Below, in pieces: positions 1-7,979 of a stretch of 64,000 nt of DNA. Position numbers and translations under genes: made by a program. The DNA is from Sandaracinaceae bacterium (GTDB lineage Bacteria > Myxococcota_A > Polyangia > Polyangiales > Houyiibacteriaceae). The notes beneath the pieces are model-generated. The model ran no database searches and was not told where the DNA came from. It saw only the letters and a list, made by a program, of their open reading frames with translations. The number at the start of each line of letters is the position of its first letter. Position 1 is the stretch's first letter. Location: NCBI GenBank assembly GCA_020633075.1, contig JACKEI010000003.1:62001-126000 (forward strand). The letters run 5' to 3'.

Positions 1-345
1 CGGTGCGGCGTCGCGTGCCGGCGCCGCGCGTCGTCGTACCAGGTCACGGTGAGCCCGGAGATGCGACGCTGCTCGACCACACCATCGCGCTGGTACGTGC
101 CGCTCAACGCCAACCGTGATCGGGTGTAGGACCCCTTGGCGGCTTCCTCGTTGTGCTCACTGCACCAGGCACGGTGGGCCCGCGAGGGCTGCGGACGGCG
201 TGCGCCGCGGGTCGCCGACGCTGATCCACCGCGTATTGCGGACCGAGAGCACGTCCAATCTGCCGTCGACGTAGCGGCGGGTGACCAGCACGACGGCGCC
301 TCGCTTCCTTGCGTGTCCCCCGCAAGCTCCGCGTGTGCGACAGGC
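1..345 (-). pseudogene. Degraded coding remnant at the left edge
   Basis: Two minus-strand frames look protein-like but neither is a complete gene. Between about 345 and 200 one frame reads AVVLVTRRYVDGRLDVLSVRN, which loosely resembles the first strand of a NUDIX hydrolase, and then stops near 157. From about 180 to the left edge another frame reads WCSEHNEEAAKGSYTRSRL and stays open to base 1, but has no start codon upstream. The simplest reading is one or two genes broken by frameshift or recombination. No function is assigned. The call rests only on amino-acid texture, so it is weak. Confidence 0.3.
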
Positions 346-370
346 CCTCGAAGAGCACCGTGGAGGCATC

Positions 371-421
371 GTCACCTACGGGCTGACTCCGCCCAAGCTG
401 AGCTACCCACTGGAGAAGCGG
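371..421 (+). pseudogene. Fragment of a methylenetetrahydrofolate reductase N-terminus
   Basis: The plus frame encodes VTYGLTPPKLSYPLEKR, which closely matches the N-terminal motif LTYGLTPLK of the intact reductase that starts at 3362. No start codon precedes it and the similarity ends after about 17 residues, so this is a scrap of a second copy or a relative, not a gene. It lies antisense to the tail of the small frame at 372-566, so a recombination junction probably falls near 420-470. Confidence 0.45.
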
Positions 422-566
422 GCGTGGGTTGCGGGCCGCGAAGCCGAACGCACCAGCTCGCCCCCACGTGCAGCAGCAGTTCGAACTCCGAGATGTGCCC
501 CTCGCGGTCGTCGAGGAGGTCCGAGACCGCGATGTCCGCCAGCAGGGCAGCGCCGGCGCGCGTCAT
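372..566 (-). pseudogene. Small truncated frame of unknown function
   Basis: This 64-residue frame opens convincingly (LADIAVSDLLDDREGHISEF, residues 9-28) but turns into low-quality arginine/proline/serine text after about residue 37. The protein-like reading also extends upstream of the ATG without a start, to the stop codon at 603-605 that ends the next gene. It looks like a short internal piece of a gene whose end has been replaced by foreign sequence. The function is not recognised. Confidence 0.3.
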
Positions 567-602
567 GTCCTCGTTCGGCTCGATGGGCTTCGGCCCAGCC
601 GC

Positions 603-2516
603 TCACGCTGGGCAGAGGAGGTCCGTGTAGTGGGTCACACCCCAGCGAGAGATCACGTGGTCGTAAGTCTGCTGGGGTTGCGTCATGCGGTAGTAGTCGA
701 CCCCGATCCCGCCGCAGAACGCGCCTGCGAGCTGGACGTTCACCTGCCCGCTCCACAGGTCGCGATCGAACCCGTGTCCGACGATCACAGCACGCAGCCT
801 CGGCAGCGTCGCGACCCCGCGCGGCAGCACCTCCGGCGTCCGAGCTCGGAACTCCTGGAGCGCGAGCACCTCGAGCGCGCTGCACGCGCTCAAATCGACC
901 GGCAGCGCCGGCCCGTCGTTGAGCTGAAGCGCCAACACGCGCAGGCGCTCCATCCGAGAGAGCACGTGGAAGGCGCTGGGGCGCTCGTTCACTCCCCTCA
1001 GCCGCACGAAGAGCATCTCGAGCTGCGGCAGCTCGGCCAGCCACTCTGGCAACTCGGTGAGGATGCCGTTCACGTGCAGCGCTCGCAGCCGCGGAAACGC
1101 CTGCACGTAGTCAGGGATGGTCGTGAGGGTGGTGTCCGCGAGCGCGAGGAACTCGACGCTAGGAGGCTGGAAGGGGGTGAGGCGGCTCGTGTCCAGGAAG
1201 CGCAGCGGCCACCCGCTCGCCGACGCCGGGTCGACCTCACAGTCCCAGCCGAGCTTCAGCGTGTCGATGGGGCGTCCGTAGAGAGCCTCCGGGATGGGGC
1301 CGACCGTGTAGATGTCGGCGGAGCGCAGCTTCTCGGCGCCAAGCACGGCAGGCTCGTTCCATGCGCTCGTGGCCATGCCGTCGAGGATCTCCACGTCGGG
1401 CGGCAGCTGCACCCCCTGCAAGACCTCGTGGCGCCAGCTGCCGATGTCGATTGCGCGCAGCTTCGGGAACGCGAGGAGCGCGTCGCCCAAGGGCTGCCGG
1501 AGCTCACAGCGCATGAGCGACAGCACCTCCAGCTCGTGCAGCTGTCTCACCTCTGGCCACAGGCTGTTCATGCCGTGGCTGCGCAGGGACAGCGCGCGCA
1601 GCGGACACGCGGAGAGCGCCTTCAGCACGGCTGCGGGCTTCCGGGGCACGTTCACCTGATCGAGATTCACCACCACCATCGCCGCGGGATCGGCCCGCAC
1701 CGCCTGCAAGCTGGGGCCGACTTGCACGGGCGCGTCGAACACGGACCAGCGCGGGGCGGGCGTCTGCGCGGGGGTCGCCTTCGCGCGGCGCGGGCGGCTG
1801 GCGCTCGGCGCGCGAGACTTCGGCGCCTTCGCCGACGGAAGCCCGCGAGCAGCGCGGATGTGTTCGCACAGCTCGCAGACGCAGCGGCCGCGCCGGATGT
1901 TGAGCAGCACCTCCTCGCGCAGCTTGGGCGGCAGGTCGCCCACCGTGATGTCCTCATCGGTCAGGCGGATGGGCGTGTCGAGGTCGGCCGCCTCGTCGGC
2001 AGCCACCGACACCAGCAGAGTCCGAGCCGTGAACCCGACCCGCAGCTGCCCGTCCGCCAGAGCCAGGCGTAGGTCGGGAGGCACCCGCGCGTCACTGTCG
2101 AGCGAGGTGCCCTGCGCGCCACCGGGGCGGCCGTCCGTCGCGCGGAGGCGGGGCGGCGCTGGCGTGAGCTCCGCGCTCAGCGCGTTGGCGCGCGCTTGGA
2201 GTGCGGGGCTGGCGTCCCAGATCGCCATCTCCACGAAGTGCTTGCTGACGTACATCTCGCGCACACAGAGCCCAGCGGCGTCTCCAAAGGTGAACATCAG
2301 CTCGCGTTGGCCCGCGAACCAGCGTCCCTCGTGCAGCCCATCTTCCGCTTCCATGGTCAGGTAGCCGGAGACCAGGCTCTTGGCGTCTCGCGACCGTAGT
2401 CGATGCCAGAGCTGCGTCTTGATGCCGTCCCAGACCTCTCGGAGCAGCAAACCACCATCCACCGGTTGGCGCGAGTCCAGCGGCCGGTACCCAAGCATCA
2501 CACCAATTCCGCCCAT
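603..2516 (-). CDS. Leucine-rich-repeat protein
   Basis: The protein has 637 residues from the ATG at 2516, chosen because GGAG lies 8 nt upstream. An in-frame ATG at 2498 and a longer form from 2618 are possible. The N-terminal 150 residues are not recognised. A cysteine cluster CVCELCEH lies near the middle and could bind a metal. The C-terminal half is built of irregular leucine-rich repeats, for example LRALSLRSHGMNSLWPEV and LEVLSLMRCELRQPL, and would form a curved protein-binding surface. There is no signal peptide, so it is probably cytoplasmic. LRR proteins of this kind are frequent in myxobacteria and usually have no assigned role. Confidence 0.7.
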   Translation of the reverse strand: MGGIGVMLGYRPLDSRQPVDGGLLLREVWDGIKTQLWHRLRSRDAKSLVSGYLTMEAEDGLHEGRWFAGQRELMFTFGDAAGLCVREMYVSKHFVEMAIWDASPALQARANALSAELTPAPPRLRATDGRPGGAQGTSLDSDARVPPDLRLALADGQLRVGFTARTLLVSVAADEAADLDTPIRLTDEDITVGDLPPKLREEVLLNIRRGRCVCELCEHIRAARGLPSAKAPKSRAPSASRPRRAKATPAQTPAPRWSVFDAPVQVGPSLQAVRADPAAMVVVNLDQVNVPRKPAAVLKALSACPLRALSLRSHGMNSLWPEVRQLHELEVLSLMRCELRQPLGDALLAFPKLRAIDIGSWRHEVLQGVQLPPDVEILDGMATSAWNEPAVLGAEKLRSADIYTVGPIPEALYGRPIDTLKLGWDCEVDPASASGWPLRFLDTSRLTPFQPPSVEFLALADTTLTTIPDYVQAFPRLRALHVNGILTELPEWLAELPQLEMLFVRLRGVNERPSAFHVLSRMERLRVLALQLNDGPALPVDLSACSALEVLALQEFRARTPEVLPRGVATLPRLRAVIVGHGFDRDLWSGQVNVQLAGAFCGGIGVDYYRMTQPQQTYDHVISRWGVTHYTDLLCPA

Positions 2517-2777
2517 CCCGAGACTCCAGCACGGAACCCGCCGGAGGAGCCAGCGGCATCCACCCGCCGCGACGATTTTCTGACCCCCGGCGCGATGCGC
2601 ACCGATGCTCCGACGCACGCGGGGTCACTCCATCTGGACTACGTGGCGCGCCCACATGTTCAGCTGCGTAACAGCCCCTGACGGCGACCACCCCGGCCAT
2701 CACCGCCCGGTGGAGGATTCAGTCGAGCAGTCTCACGCTCCACGCACGCGCTTCGCAGCGTCGTGTGAGCAACGCGG

Positions 2778-3302
2778 CTACCCGACCGAGGAGCCGCCCT
2801 TCCCGCTGATGAACGCTTCCTGCAGCTGCGGGCGGCGCTCGACCAGCGGAACGAACGGATTGCGCATGAGCGCTTCGTTCTGCATGGCGGCTTCGACCTG
2901 CGGCTCGAACTCGGGCGGCATGTAACGCACGTTGAAGTTCGACCGCGAGCTGAGGAGCTGCATCGCGTACGCGCGCCGCACCGCTTTCTGAAACTCCGGG
3001 TCTTGCTGCATGCGCGCTTCGTGCTCGGGGACGCGGTTGGTCCGCTCGATGTCATCCGGCACGAACGGGACGTTCTGGTTCTCCGCGTGGCCCTTGAGCA
3101 TACGCAGCGCTTGGGCGACGTCGCCCTCCATCACGGTCTCGGTCCTCTTCTTGAAGAAGCCCTTGGTGACCGTCTTGGCCGCGACTTCGTACGAGTCGAG
3201 CATGCGTTCGCGTTGGAAGATGGCGTTCGCGTAGTCGAGGATTGCTTTTTCGTCCATACCCGGAGGGTACACCAAGATCCGCTTGGTTCCTCGAGGCACC
3301 AT
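2778..3302 (-). CDS. Conserved-looking protein of unknown function
   Basis: A hydrophilic protein of 174 residues with no signal peptide or membrane segment. It begins MVPRGTKRILVYPPGMDE; translation might instead start at the second methionine (base 3260), since neither start has a clear ribosome site. The middle is rich in charged helical segments (FFKKRTETVMEGDVAQALRM) and the tail is glycine/serine-rich. The regular codon use and clean frame support a real gene. I do not recognise a family. It is transcribed away from the reductase gene at 3362 and shares its upstream region. Confidence 0.55.
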   Translation of the reverse strand: MVPRGTKRILVYPPGMDEKAILDYANAIFQRERMLDSYEVAAKTVTKGFFKKRTETVMEGDVAQALRMLKGHAENQNVPFVPDDIERTNRVPEHEARMQQDPEFQKAVRRAYAMQLLSSRSNFNVRYMPPEFEPQVEAAMQNEALMRNPFVPLVERRPQLQEAFISGKGGSSVG

Positions 3303-3349
3303 GAGCTCGTGCTGCTACGTGGCGCGTGAGATGCAGCTGACACGGGTGC

Positions 3350-3355
3350 TATAGA
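3350..3355 (+). promoter_or_regulatory. -10-like hexamer of a probable leaderless promoter
   Basis: TATAGA lies six bases before the ATG at 3362, and no Shine-Dalgarno sequence intervenes. If it is a sigma-70 -10 element, transcription would start at or within a base or two of the A of the ATG. No good -35 box is visible at the expected distance. Confidence 0.4.
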
Positions 3356-3361
3356 CCGCCA

Positions 3362-4270
3362 ATGGACCACACGGCCACACCCTGGGCTCCGCCGCGTCTC
3401 ACCTACGGCCTCACGCCGCTGAAGGCGAGCTTCACCGAGGAGCGCAAGCGCGAGGTCGCCGCGCTACAGACCGCGCGCATCCGGCAGCTGCCGGTGGACG
3501 CGCTGGTGGTCTACGACCTGCAAGACGAGTCGAGCCGCACCGACGCCGAGCGACCCTTCCCTTTCCTCGAGTCGATCGACCCGCTCATCTACGCCTACGA
3601 CTACCTGGCGGGCGTGGATCTGCCGAAGGTGGTGTACCGCTCGGTGGCGGGGCTCACGGAAGACGGGCTGGCCGTGTGGCTGAAGGAGCTGGCGCAGCAG
3701 CGCGCCGCTACGGTGCTGGTGGGCGCTCCGTCCAAGCACCAAGCGGTGCACCTCAAGCTGCGCGACGCCTACCGCATCCATCAGCAGCAGACGCCCACGC
3801 TGCCCCTCGGCGGCGTGCTGATCGCGGAGCGCCACGAGGCGGGCGGCGACGAGGTGGCGCGCATCGTGGACAAGCGCGCGCAGGGCTGCGAGTTCTTCGT
3901 GACGCAGGCCGTGTACTCAGTGACCGCCAGCAAGAACGTGCTGAGCGACCTGTACTACCGCTGCGAGGCCGAGCAGCGGCCAGTGCCGCACGTGCTGGTG
4001 ACCATCAGCCCGTGCGGGTCCCAGAAGACCCTCGAGTTCATGCGCTGGCTGGGTATCGCGGTGCCGCGCTGGCTCGAGAACGAGCTGCTGCACTCGCACG
4101 ACATCCTCGAGAAGTCGGTGGACCTGACGGTGGCCGCCTTCGAGGAGCTGCACCAGTTCGCGCGCGAGAAGGGCATCTCGCTCGGCTGCAACGTGGAGAG
4201 CGTGTCCACGCGCAAGGCGGAGATCGAGGCGTCGGTAGAGATGGTGCAGCGCGTGGCGCGCATGCTGTAG
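3362..4270 (+). CDS. Mycobacterial-type methylenetetrahydrofolate reductase
   Basis: The 302-residue protein resembles the short, mycobacterial-type methylenetetrahydrofolate reductases. These reduce 5,10-methylene-THF to 5-methyl-THF, the methyl donor for methionine synthesis. Visible hallmarks are LTYGLTPLK (residues 14-22), VVYDLQDE (about 49-56) and the tail GCNVESVSTRKAEIE. It is about as long as MetF but differs from it in sequence. Members of this group have been described as flavin-independent; whether this one is cannot be told from sequence alone. The start has a -10-like hexamer directly upstream and no ribosome site. A fragment of a second copy lies at 371-421. Confidence 0.75.
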   Translation: MDHTATPWAPPRLTYGLTPLKASFTEERKREVAALQTARIRQLPVDALVVYDLQDESSRTDAERPFPFLESIDPLIYAYDYLAGVDLPKVVYRSVAGLTEDGLAVWLKELAQQRAATVLVGAPSKHQAVHLKLRDAYRIHQQQTPTLPLGGVLIAERHEAGGDEVARIVDKRAQGCEFFVTQAVYSVTASKNVLSDLYYRCEAEQRPVPHVLVTISPCGSQKTLEFMRWLGIAVPRWLENELLHSHDILEKSVDLTVAAFEELHQFAREKGISLGCNVESVSTRKAEIEASVEMVQRVARML

Positions 4271-4374
4271 GCCTCCGGCCACCGTTGGGGGGGCGTACAC
4301 CGCGCGCGCCTGACCGGGCACGACGCACCGGACCACGCACGGAACGAGCCGCGAAGGGCGTCGCGGAGCTCCGC

Positions 4375-5418
4375 TCAGAAGTGGGCCGTGGCGGCCACGG
4401 GCAGATGGTCCGACAGGGTGCCCAGCGTGTCCGCCGGCCCAATCCACGGGTCGCTGAAGGTCACCCCGTTCTGGCCGAAGATCAGGTCGATCACGAGGCC
4501 GTACTCGAGATCCGTCGTGCGCTCGTAGAAAGGCAGGGACGCGTGGGAGTCCACCCAGCCCTGCTCCAGCAGCGTCCGCGTGACGCTCTCGCTGCTCCTC
4601 AGCGCGTCGAATCGGTAGAAGTGCGTGTTCAGGTCGCCCGCGATCATCATCGGGTACGTCACGTCGGCGGCGTCGGCCAAGAGCTCGTCGATCTCGGCGT
4701 GCCGCTGATCGTCGTCGAGCGCGCCCGACGCCAGGTGGGCGCCGTAGAAACGTAGGCGGCGGCGCCCGAGGTCGAGGTCGACGCGCAGCGCGACGCGACC
4801 GCCGAAGCGAGTGCCGGTCGGGTAGGTGCGCAGCTCGGGCCGCGTGTTCCAGTCGTCGGTGACGGCGAACCGAATCTGAGCGACGTTGCCCATGGGCAGC
4901 CTCGTGAGGACGGCGTTCCCGTGCTCGCACACGTCGGCGACGGCACCGTTCGCGTCGAACTCCACCTCCTCGAACTCGACCGCGTAGACGTAGTCCATCC
5001 CCAGAGCCTCGGCCCACTCGCGAGCGACGTGTCGGCGGCCCGTGCGGGCGCAGCCGCGGTCGGCCTCGGTGAGCACCACCACGTCGGGCCGCGGAGCGTC
5101 GGGGCCCGCGAGCCACGCCAGCTGCCCGTCGAGCTCATACCCCCGCTCCACGTTGTAGGCGAACACGTGGAGCGCGTCGGGCACGTCGACAACCGGTGCG
5201 GCGAGATCCTCTCCCTCCAGCCGGCAGGCCGGGTGCAGCGGGTCGGCGTCCGCGTCGGGGTCGTCGGCGTGTTCGCACAGGCGCACGGCCGTCACGTCCT
5301 GGGCTGCATCGAAGACGTAGGGCTCGTAGGGACCGTAGTGAGGCGATGCGTCACAGCCAAGCGCAACGGAAGCGGCAGCGATGGCGACGACGAAGGGGAG
5401 AGCGCGGAGCGGACGCAT
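4375..5418 (-). CDS. Endonuclease/exonuclease/phosphatase-family lipoprotein
   Basis: The start at 5418 gives a 347-residue protein with a lipoprotein signal: hydrophobic residues 7-20 followed by VALGC, cysteine 22 being the lipidation site. The mature part is a DNase-I-like fold enzyme. The metal-binding glutamate lies in VLTEADRGC, GDLNTHFY holds the phosphate-binding asparagine, and the catalytic histidine lies in SDHLPVAA near the C-terminus. Such enzymes cleave phosphodiesters or phosphate esters (nucleic acid, phosphoinositides, sphingomyelin); the substrate here is unknown. It should be anchored to the outer or inner membrane facing the periplasm. A -10-like TACGCT lies 7 nt before the start. 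Confidence 0.8.
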   Translation of the reverse strand: MRPLRALPFVVAIAAASVALGCDASPHYGPYEPYVFDAAQDVTAVRLCEHADDPDADADPLHPACRLEGEDLAAPVVDVPDALHVFAYNVERGYELDGQLAWLAGPDAPRPDVVVLTEADRGCARTGRRHVAREWAEALGMDYVYAVEFEEVEFDANGAVADVCEHGNAVLTRLPMGNVAQIRFAVTDDWNTRPELRTYPTGTRFGGRVALRVDLDLGRRRLRFYGAHLASGALDDDQRHAEIDELLADAADVTYPMMIAGDLNTHFYRFDALRSSESVTRTLLEQGWVDSHASLPFYERTTDLEYGLVIDLIFGQNGVTFSDPWIGPADTLGTLSDHLPVAATAHF

Positions 5419-5654
5419 GACCCCGAGCGTAGCCTGCGCCGAGGGCGCGGTCAGCGTCTGCGTCGGCTGGGCGACCCCGCCGGCGGGGGAGGCTGAAGGG
5501 CGCGTCGCGACCCGAGGGTGTCCGGATGCTGCTTCCACGGGGCGGGCCGCACCGGGTGCCTCTCGAACGCTGGGTCGCCGGGCGTATCGCGTACTTCACC
5601 GGGTGAGCGAACACGGGGAGCCCGGCGGCCCGATCTCTGTGGGCCTCGGGGTGT

Positions 5655-6158
5655 TCATCCGCGCCGGCAGGCGTTGTCCACCCACCACAGCAGCGTCGGC
5701 ACGCGGTGCTCGCCGTGCATGTCCGCGATGGTCCTCCTCGCTTCGAGCGGGTCTATGCCCACCGCCGTCACGTAGAGCGGCTTCTGGCTCGCGCCGCGCA
5801 GGAGAGGGAGAGCCACGTCGTTGTTCGCGAAGGCGTTCTTGGCCACACCAATCACGGGGACGCGCGTGGCCTCGAAGAGGTGATGCCCCATGCCCGCGTG
5901 CTCGCGCCCCAGCCACACGTAGCCGTCGACCACCAAGGCCGTGAGCGCGCTCACCGGGAACGGCAGCTTGTCGAGCACCGCGAGGAGGGCGGGCAGCTCT
6001 CGCTCGTAGAACGCGCCAGGGACGTACCCGGCCGCATGCTGCGGGTCGAGCCTCGTCGAGAGCACCGCCGTGGGCCGGCTGTCGTTCCACCGCGCGAACA
6101 GGACGCACGCGGCGCAGGTACGGGCGGGGCTGTAGTCGACGTCGAGGCAGGCGAACAC
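5655..6158 (-). CDS. nfi: Short endonuclease V family protein
   Basis: Endonuclease V nicks DNA or RNA one base 3' of deaminated adenine (inosine). This 167-residue protein keeps the metal-site residues: aspartates 6 and 8 (CLDVDYS), the YVPG tyrosine 45, glutamate 54 in YERE, aspartate 78 (VVDG), and the GVAKNAF motif with lysine 107. The usual enzyme has about 220-230 residues. Here the N-terminal strand before the first aspartate and part of the C-terminal region are missing, but HRVPTLLWWVDNACR still resembles the family's C-terminal helix. It may be a compact active form or a partly degraded one. It lies next to a zone of broken genes. Confidence 0.7.
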   Translation of the reverse strand: MFACLDVDYSPARTCAACVLFARWNDSRPTAVLSTRLDPQHAAGYVPGAFYERELPALLAVLDKLPFPVSALTALVVDGYVWLGREHAGMGHHLFEATRVPVIGVAKNAFANNDVALPLLRGASQKPLYVTAVGIDPLEARRTIADMHGEHRVPTLLWWVDNACRRG

Positions 6159-6170
6159 GGTTCGTTCATC

Positions 6171-6389
6171 TTACGCGACACTCGTTCCGTTGGGCTCGAC
6201 CGGCGTCTGCCCAGACGGCTGGACATCGGAGAGCTGGTTCGAGCCCTGGAAGCGCGCCACCCGGCCTTCCATCTGGATCAGGCGTGTGGAGCACCGGGCT
6301 CGAGCGTCGAAGGTGCACCGCACCACTTCGATCTCGTTGGAACGATCGGTGAGGTCGTGGCGGCCGCGGTAGCGGGGATCCCCGAGCAT
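6171..6389 (-). pseudogene. 72-residue C-terminal-looking fragment, unknown
   Basis: The frame from an ATG at 6389 reads like the end of a secreted or envelope protein (VVRCTFDARARCSTRLIQME, then QLSDVQPSGQTPVEPNG). It has no ribosome site and directly abuts the IS3 relic, whose frame overlaps it. It is probably the tail of a gene truncated by the insertion. The function is unknown. Confidence 0.3.
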
Positions 6390-6730
6390 GGCGCAGTACT
6401 CATGCCATGCGCCTGCGCGCGGTCGTCGTTCGCGCTCGTCGCCCATCCGACGACCCGCCGCGAGAACAGATGCTGGAGCGCGCGGTGCACCCTCGGGCTG
6501 CCGTACTGAACTCCGGCGTGAACGAACGCCGCGCACGTCGACGCTGTTGCGGTGTCTTCTTCTGCTTCATGGAACAAACCCGCGCATTCTCGCGCTATCT
6601 CAGGTGTCCGCCAGGTGGCGGGAGGTTCAAACTCGGTGGTGAACGTTCTCCTTTTTCTCTTCGTCACTTGGGACTCCTCCTGCGCATCATCACGCTAAAT
6701 GGGGTGTCCACAAATTCGGGGCAGGTCTAG
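6390..6730 (-). mobile_element. IS3-family relic with collapsed transposase
   Basis: One minus frame starting at a GTG (6667, with AGGAGGAG upstream) begins MTKRKRRTFTTEFE, the usual opening of an IS3-family OrfA. Within 50 residues it jumps to QYGSPRVHRAL, the OrfB helix-turn-helix signature, and then to LFSRRVVGWA from the integrase core. An IS3 pair normally encodes about 400 residues in total, so large internal deletions have fused three distant pieces. At 6702-6727 lies ACCTGCCCCGAATTTGTGG (reverse strand), which looks like the terminal inverted repeat. The other end is not visible. The element must be inactive. Confidence 0.7.
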
Positions 6731-6804
6731 GATGAGGTGATCGCGCTGATGTCCTGGAAAGAAAAAGGAGCGCTGATGTCCGAGCACGGCGCTACGAGCG
6801 AAGG

Positions 6805-7060
6805 CTAGAGCTGAGACACGCGTGAGTAGATCGCGAACCCGAGAGCCGTTGCGAGGAGGGCGAAGCTGACGAGGTACCCGCACACGAAGATGTCCGCGCT
6901 CTCAGACACAAGGGAGAGGGACTTGAACGCCAGTACGACGTTCGAAGCGCACGCCAGGGAAGACGGCGACGAAGCGCCACGAAGATGTTTCCCAGCGTGC
7001 CCACAGGACGGCCAAGCGGAGCGAATCGAAGCGGCACGACCGCCATAGCTGCACGACGTT
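6805..7060 (-). pseudogene. Remnant of a small membrane protein
   Basis: A minus-strand frame ending at the stop 6805-6807 encodes a hydrophobic C-terminus: VSESADIFVCGYLVSFALLA followed by TALGFAIYSRVSQL, one good transmembrane segment. Upstream the frame continues without an obvious start while other frames become equally open, so the 5' part seems damaged. It lies between the IS3 end and the broken gdhA. The family is not recognised. Confidence 0.3.
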
Positions 7061-7194
7061 CACCGGCGCGACCATGGCGGAGCCGACGGACGCCATGTCC
7101 GACGCGCAGGCTGGGCTGGCGGTAGCCAGACAGCGACGCACTTCTTTGGAAGCCCATGCGCGGGGCCTGCAGTCGCGGTAGTCGTCGGCGGCTG

Positions 7195-7707
7195 TTACTG
7201 GTCCACGGGCTCCCTCCGGCCCGTAACACGGTTTTCATCCGAAAGCACCACTTTGCGCGCGCACCACCCCACTTGGCAGAAACGCATGATCTCGCCGTCG
7301 GACTTCCCCTTCGGATCGAAGTTCGCGCCGCCCTTGCCGCCTCCGATGGGCAGGCCGGTCAGGGCGTTCTTGAAGATCTGCTCGAACCCCAAGAACTTCA
7401 CGATGCTGGAGTTGACGCTCGGGTGAAAGCGCAGCCCGCCCTTGTAGGGACCGAGCGCGGAGTTGAACTCCACGCGGTAGCCCTTGTTCACCTGTACGTT
7501 GTTGTCGTCGTCCACCCACGGGACCCGAAACAGAATCTGCCGCTCCGGCTCGACGATGCGCTCGATGATCGCGTGCTTCTTGTACTGCTCGTTGGACTCG
7601 AGCAGCGGGGCGAGAGACGAGAGCACCTCCTCCACAGCTTGATAGAACTCCGTCTGGGCCGGGCTGGTGATCTGGAGCTGGGCGATGGTGTCGCGAATGT
7701 AGGGCAT
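7195..7707 (-). pseudogene. gdhA: Truncated NADP-type glutamate dehydrogenase
   Basis: The N-terminal 144 residues from the ATG at 7707 match hexameric glutamate dehydrogenase, which aminates 2-oxoglutarate to glutamate. They include FRVPWVDDD, KGGLRFHPSV with the substrate-binding lysine, and GGGKGGANFDPKG. Identity breaks sharply after EIMRFCQ at about base 7275, where the family would continue into SFMTELYRHIG. The rest is unrelated sequence ending at a stop at 7195. The normal protein has about 447 residues, so the whole coenzyme-binding domain is missing and is not elsewhere in the window. It is most likely a dead gene cut by a rearrangement. Confidence 0.85.
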
Positions 7708-7773
7708 GGGGGAGATGCGTTCCTTGGGCTCGCGCTGTCGATTCACCGACAGCGACGGTTTAGACAGTGGCGT

Positions 7774-7979
7774 TCAGACGGGATCACCCGCCGCCTCGGG
7801 CTGGTATGCGATGTCGACTACCTGGAGCCGTCGTGGCCGGCCGTTGGGCTGCGGCCAGTCGATGGAGTCCCCGACCGAGAGGCCGAGCAGCGCGGTGCCG
7901 ATGTGGGAAAATACGGAGATGCGCGCGCTGTCTACCTCGTCGGCCCCCGGAAAGACCAGCGTGATCTCGAGCTCCTTGC
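7774..7979 (-). pseudogene. rnk: 3' half of rnk-like gene, split by a transposon
   Basis: This fragment encodes the C-terminal half of an Rnk / GreA-GreB C-terminal domain protein (nucleoside diphosphate kinase regulator type): EITLVFPGADEVDSARISV, then GTALLGLSVGDSIDWPQP and the end VVDIAYQPEAAG. The family N-terminus is missing here and is found at 11619-11823. The reading frame continues into transposon sequence at 7980 without homology. Bases 7974-7979 (CCTTGC) are the target-site duplication. Removing the transposon and one duplicate joins ASGK to ELEITLVF in frame, giving a protein of normal length (about 135 residues). Confidence 0.85.
7974..7979. repeat. 6-bp target-site duplication, left copy
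   Basis: CCTTGC directly precedes the transposon end TGTCCTGTCTCACG and is repeated at 11619-11624 after the other end. Excising the transposon with one copy restores the rnk frame, which independently supports the boundary. Confidence 0.8.

Noticed and set aside
429..2072. A 547-codon plus frame opposite the LRR gene
   Set aside because: Its translation is Arg/His/Gln-rich and without motifs, whereas the minus frame has leucine-rich repeats.
6900..6960. TTCAAGTCC in a tRNA-T-arm-like context on the minus strand
   Set aside because: The flanking bases do not pair as a T-stem, and no anticodon or acceptor stem can be drawn.
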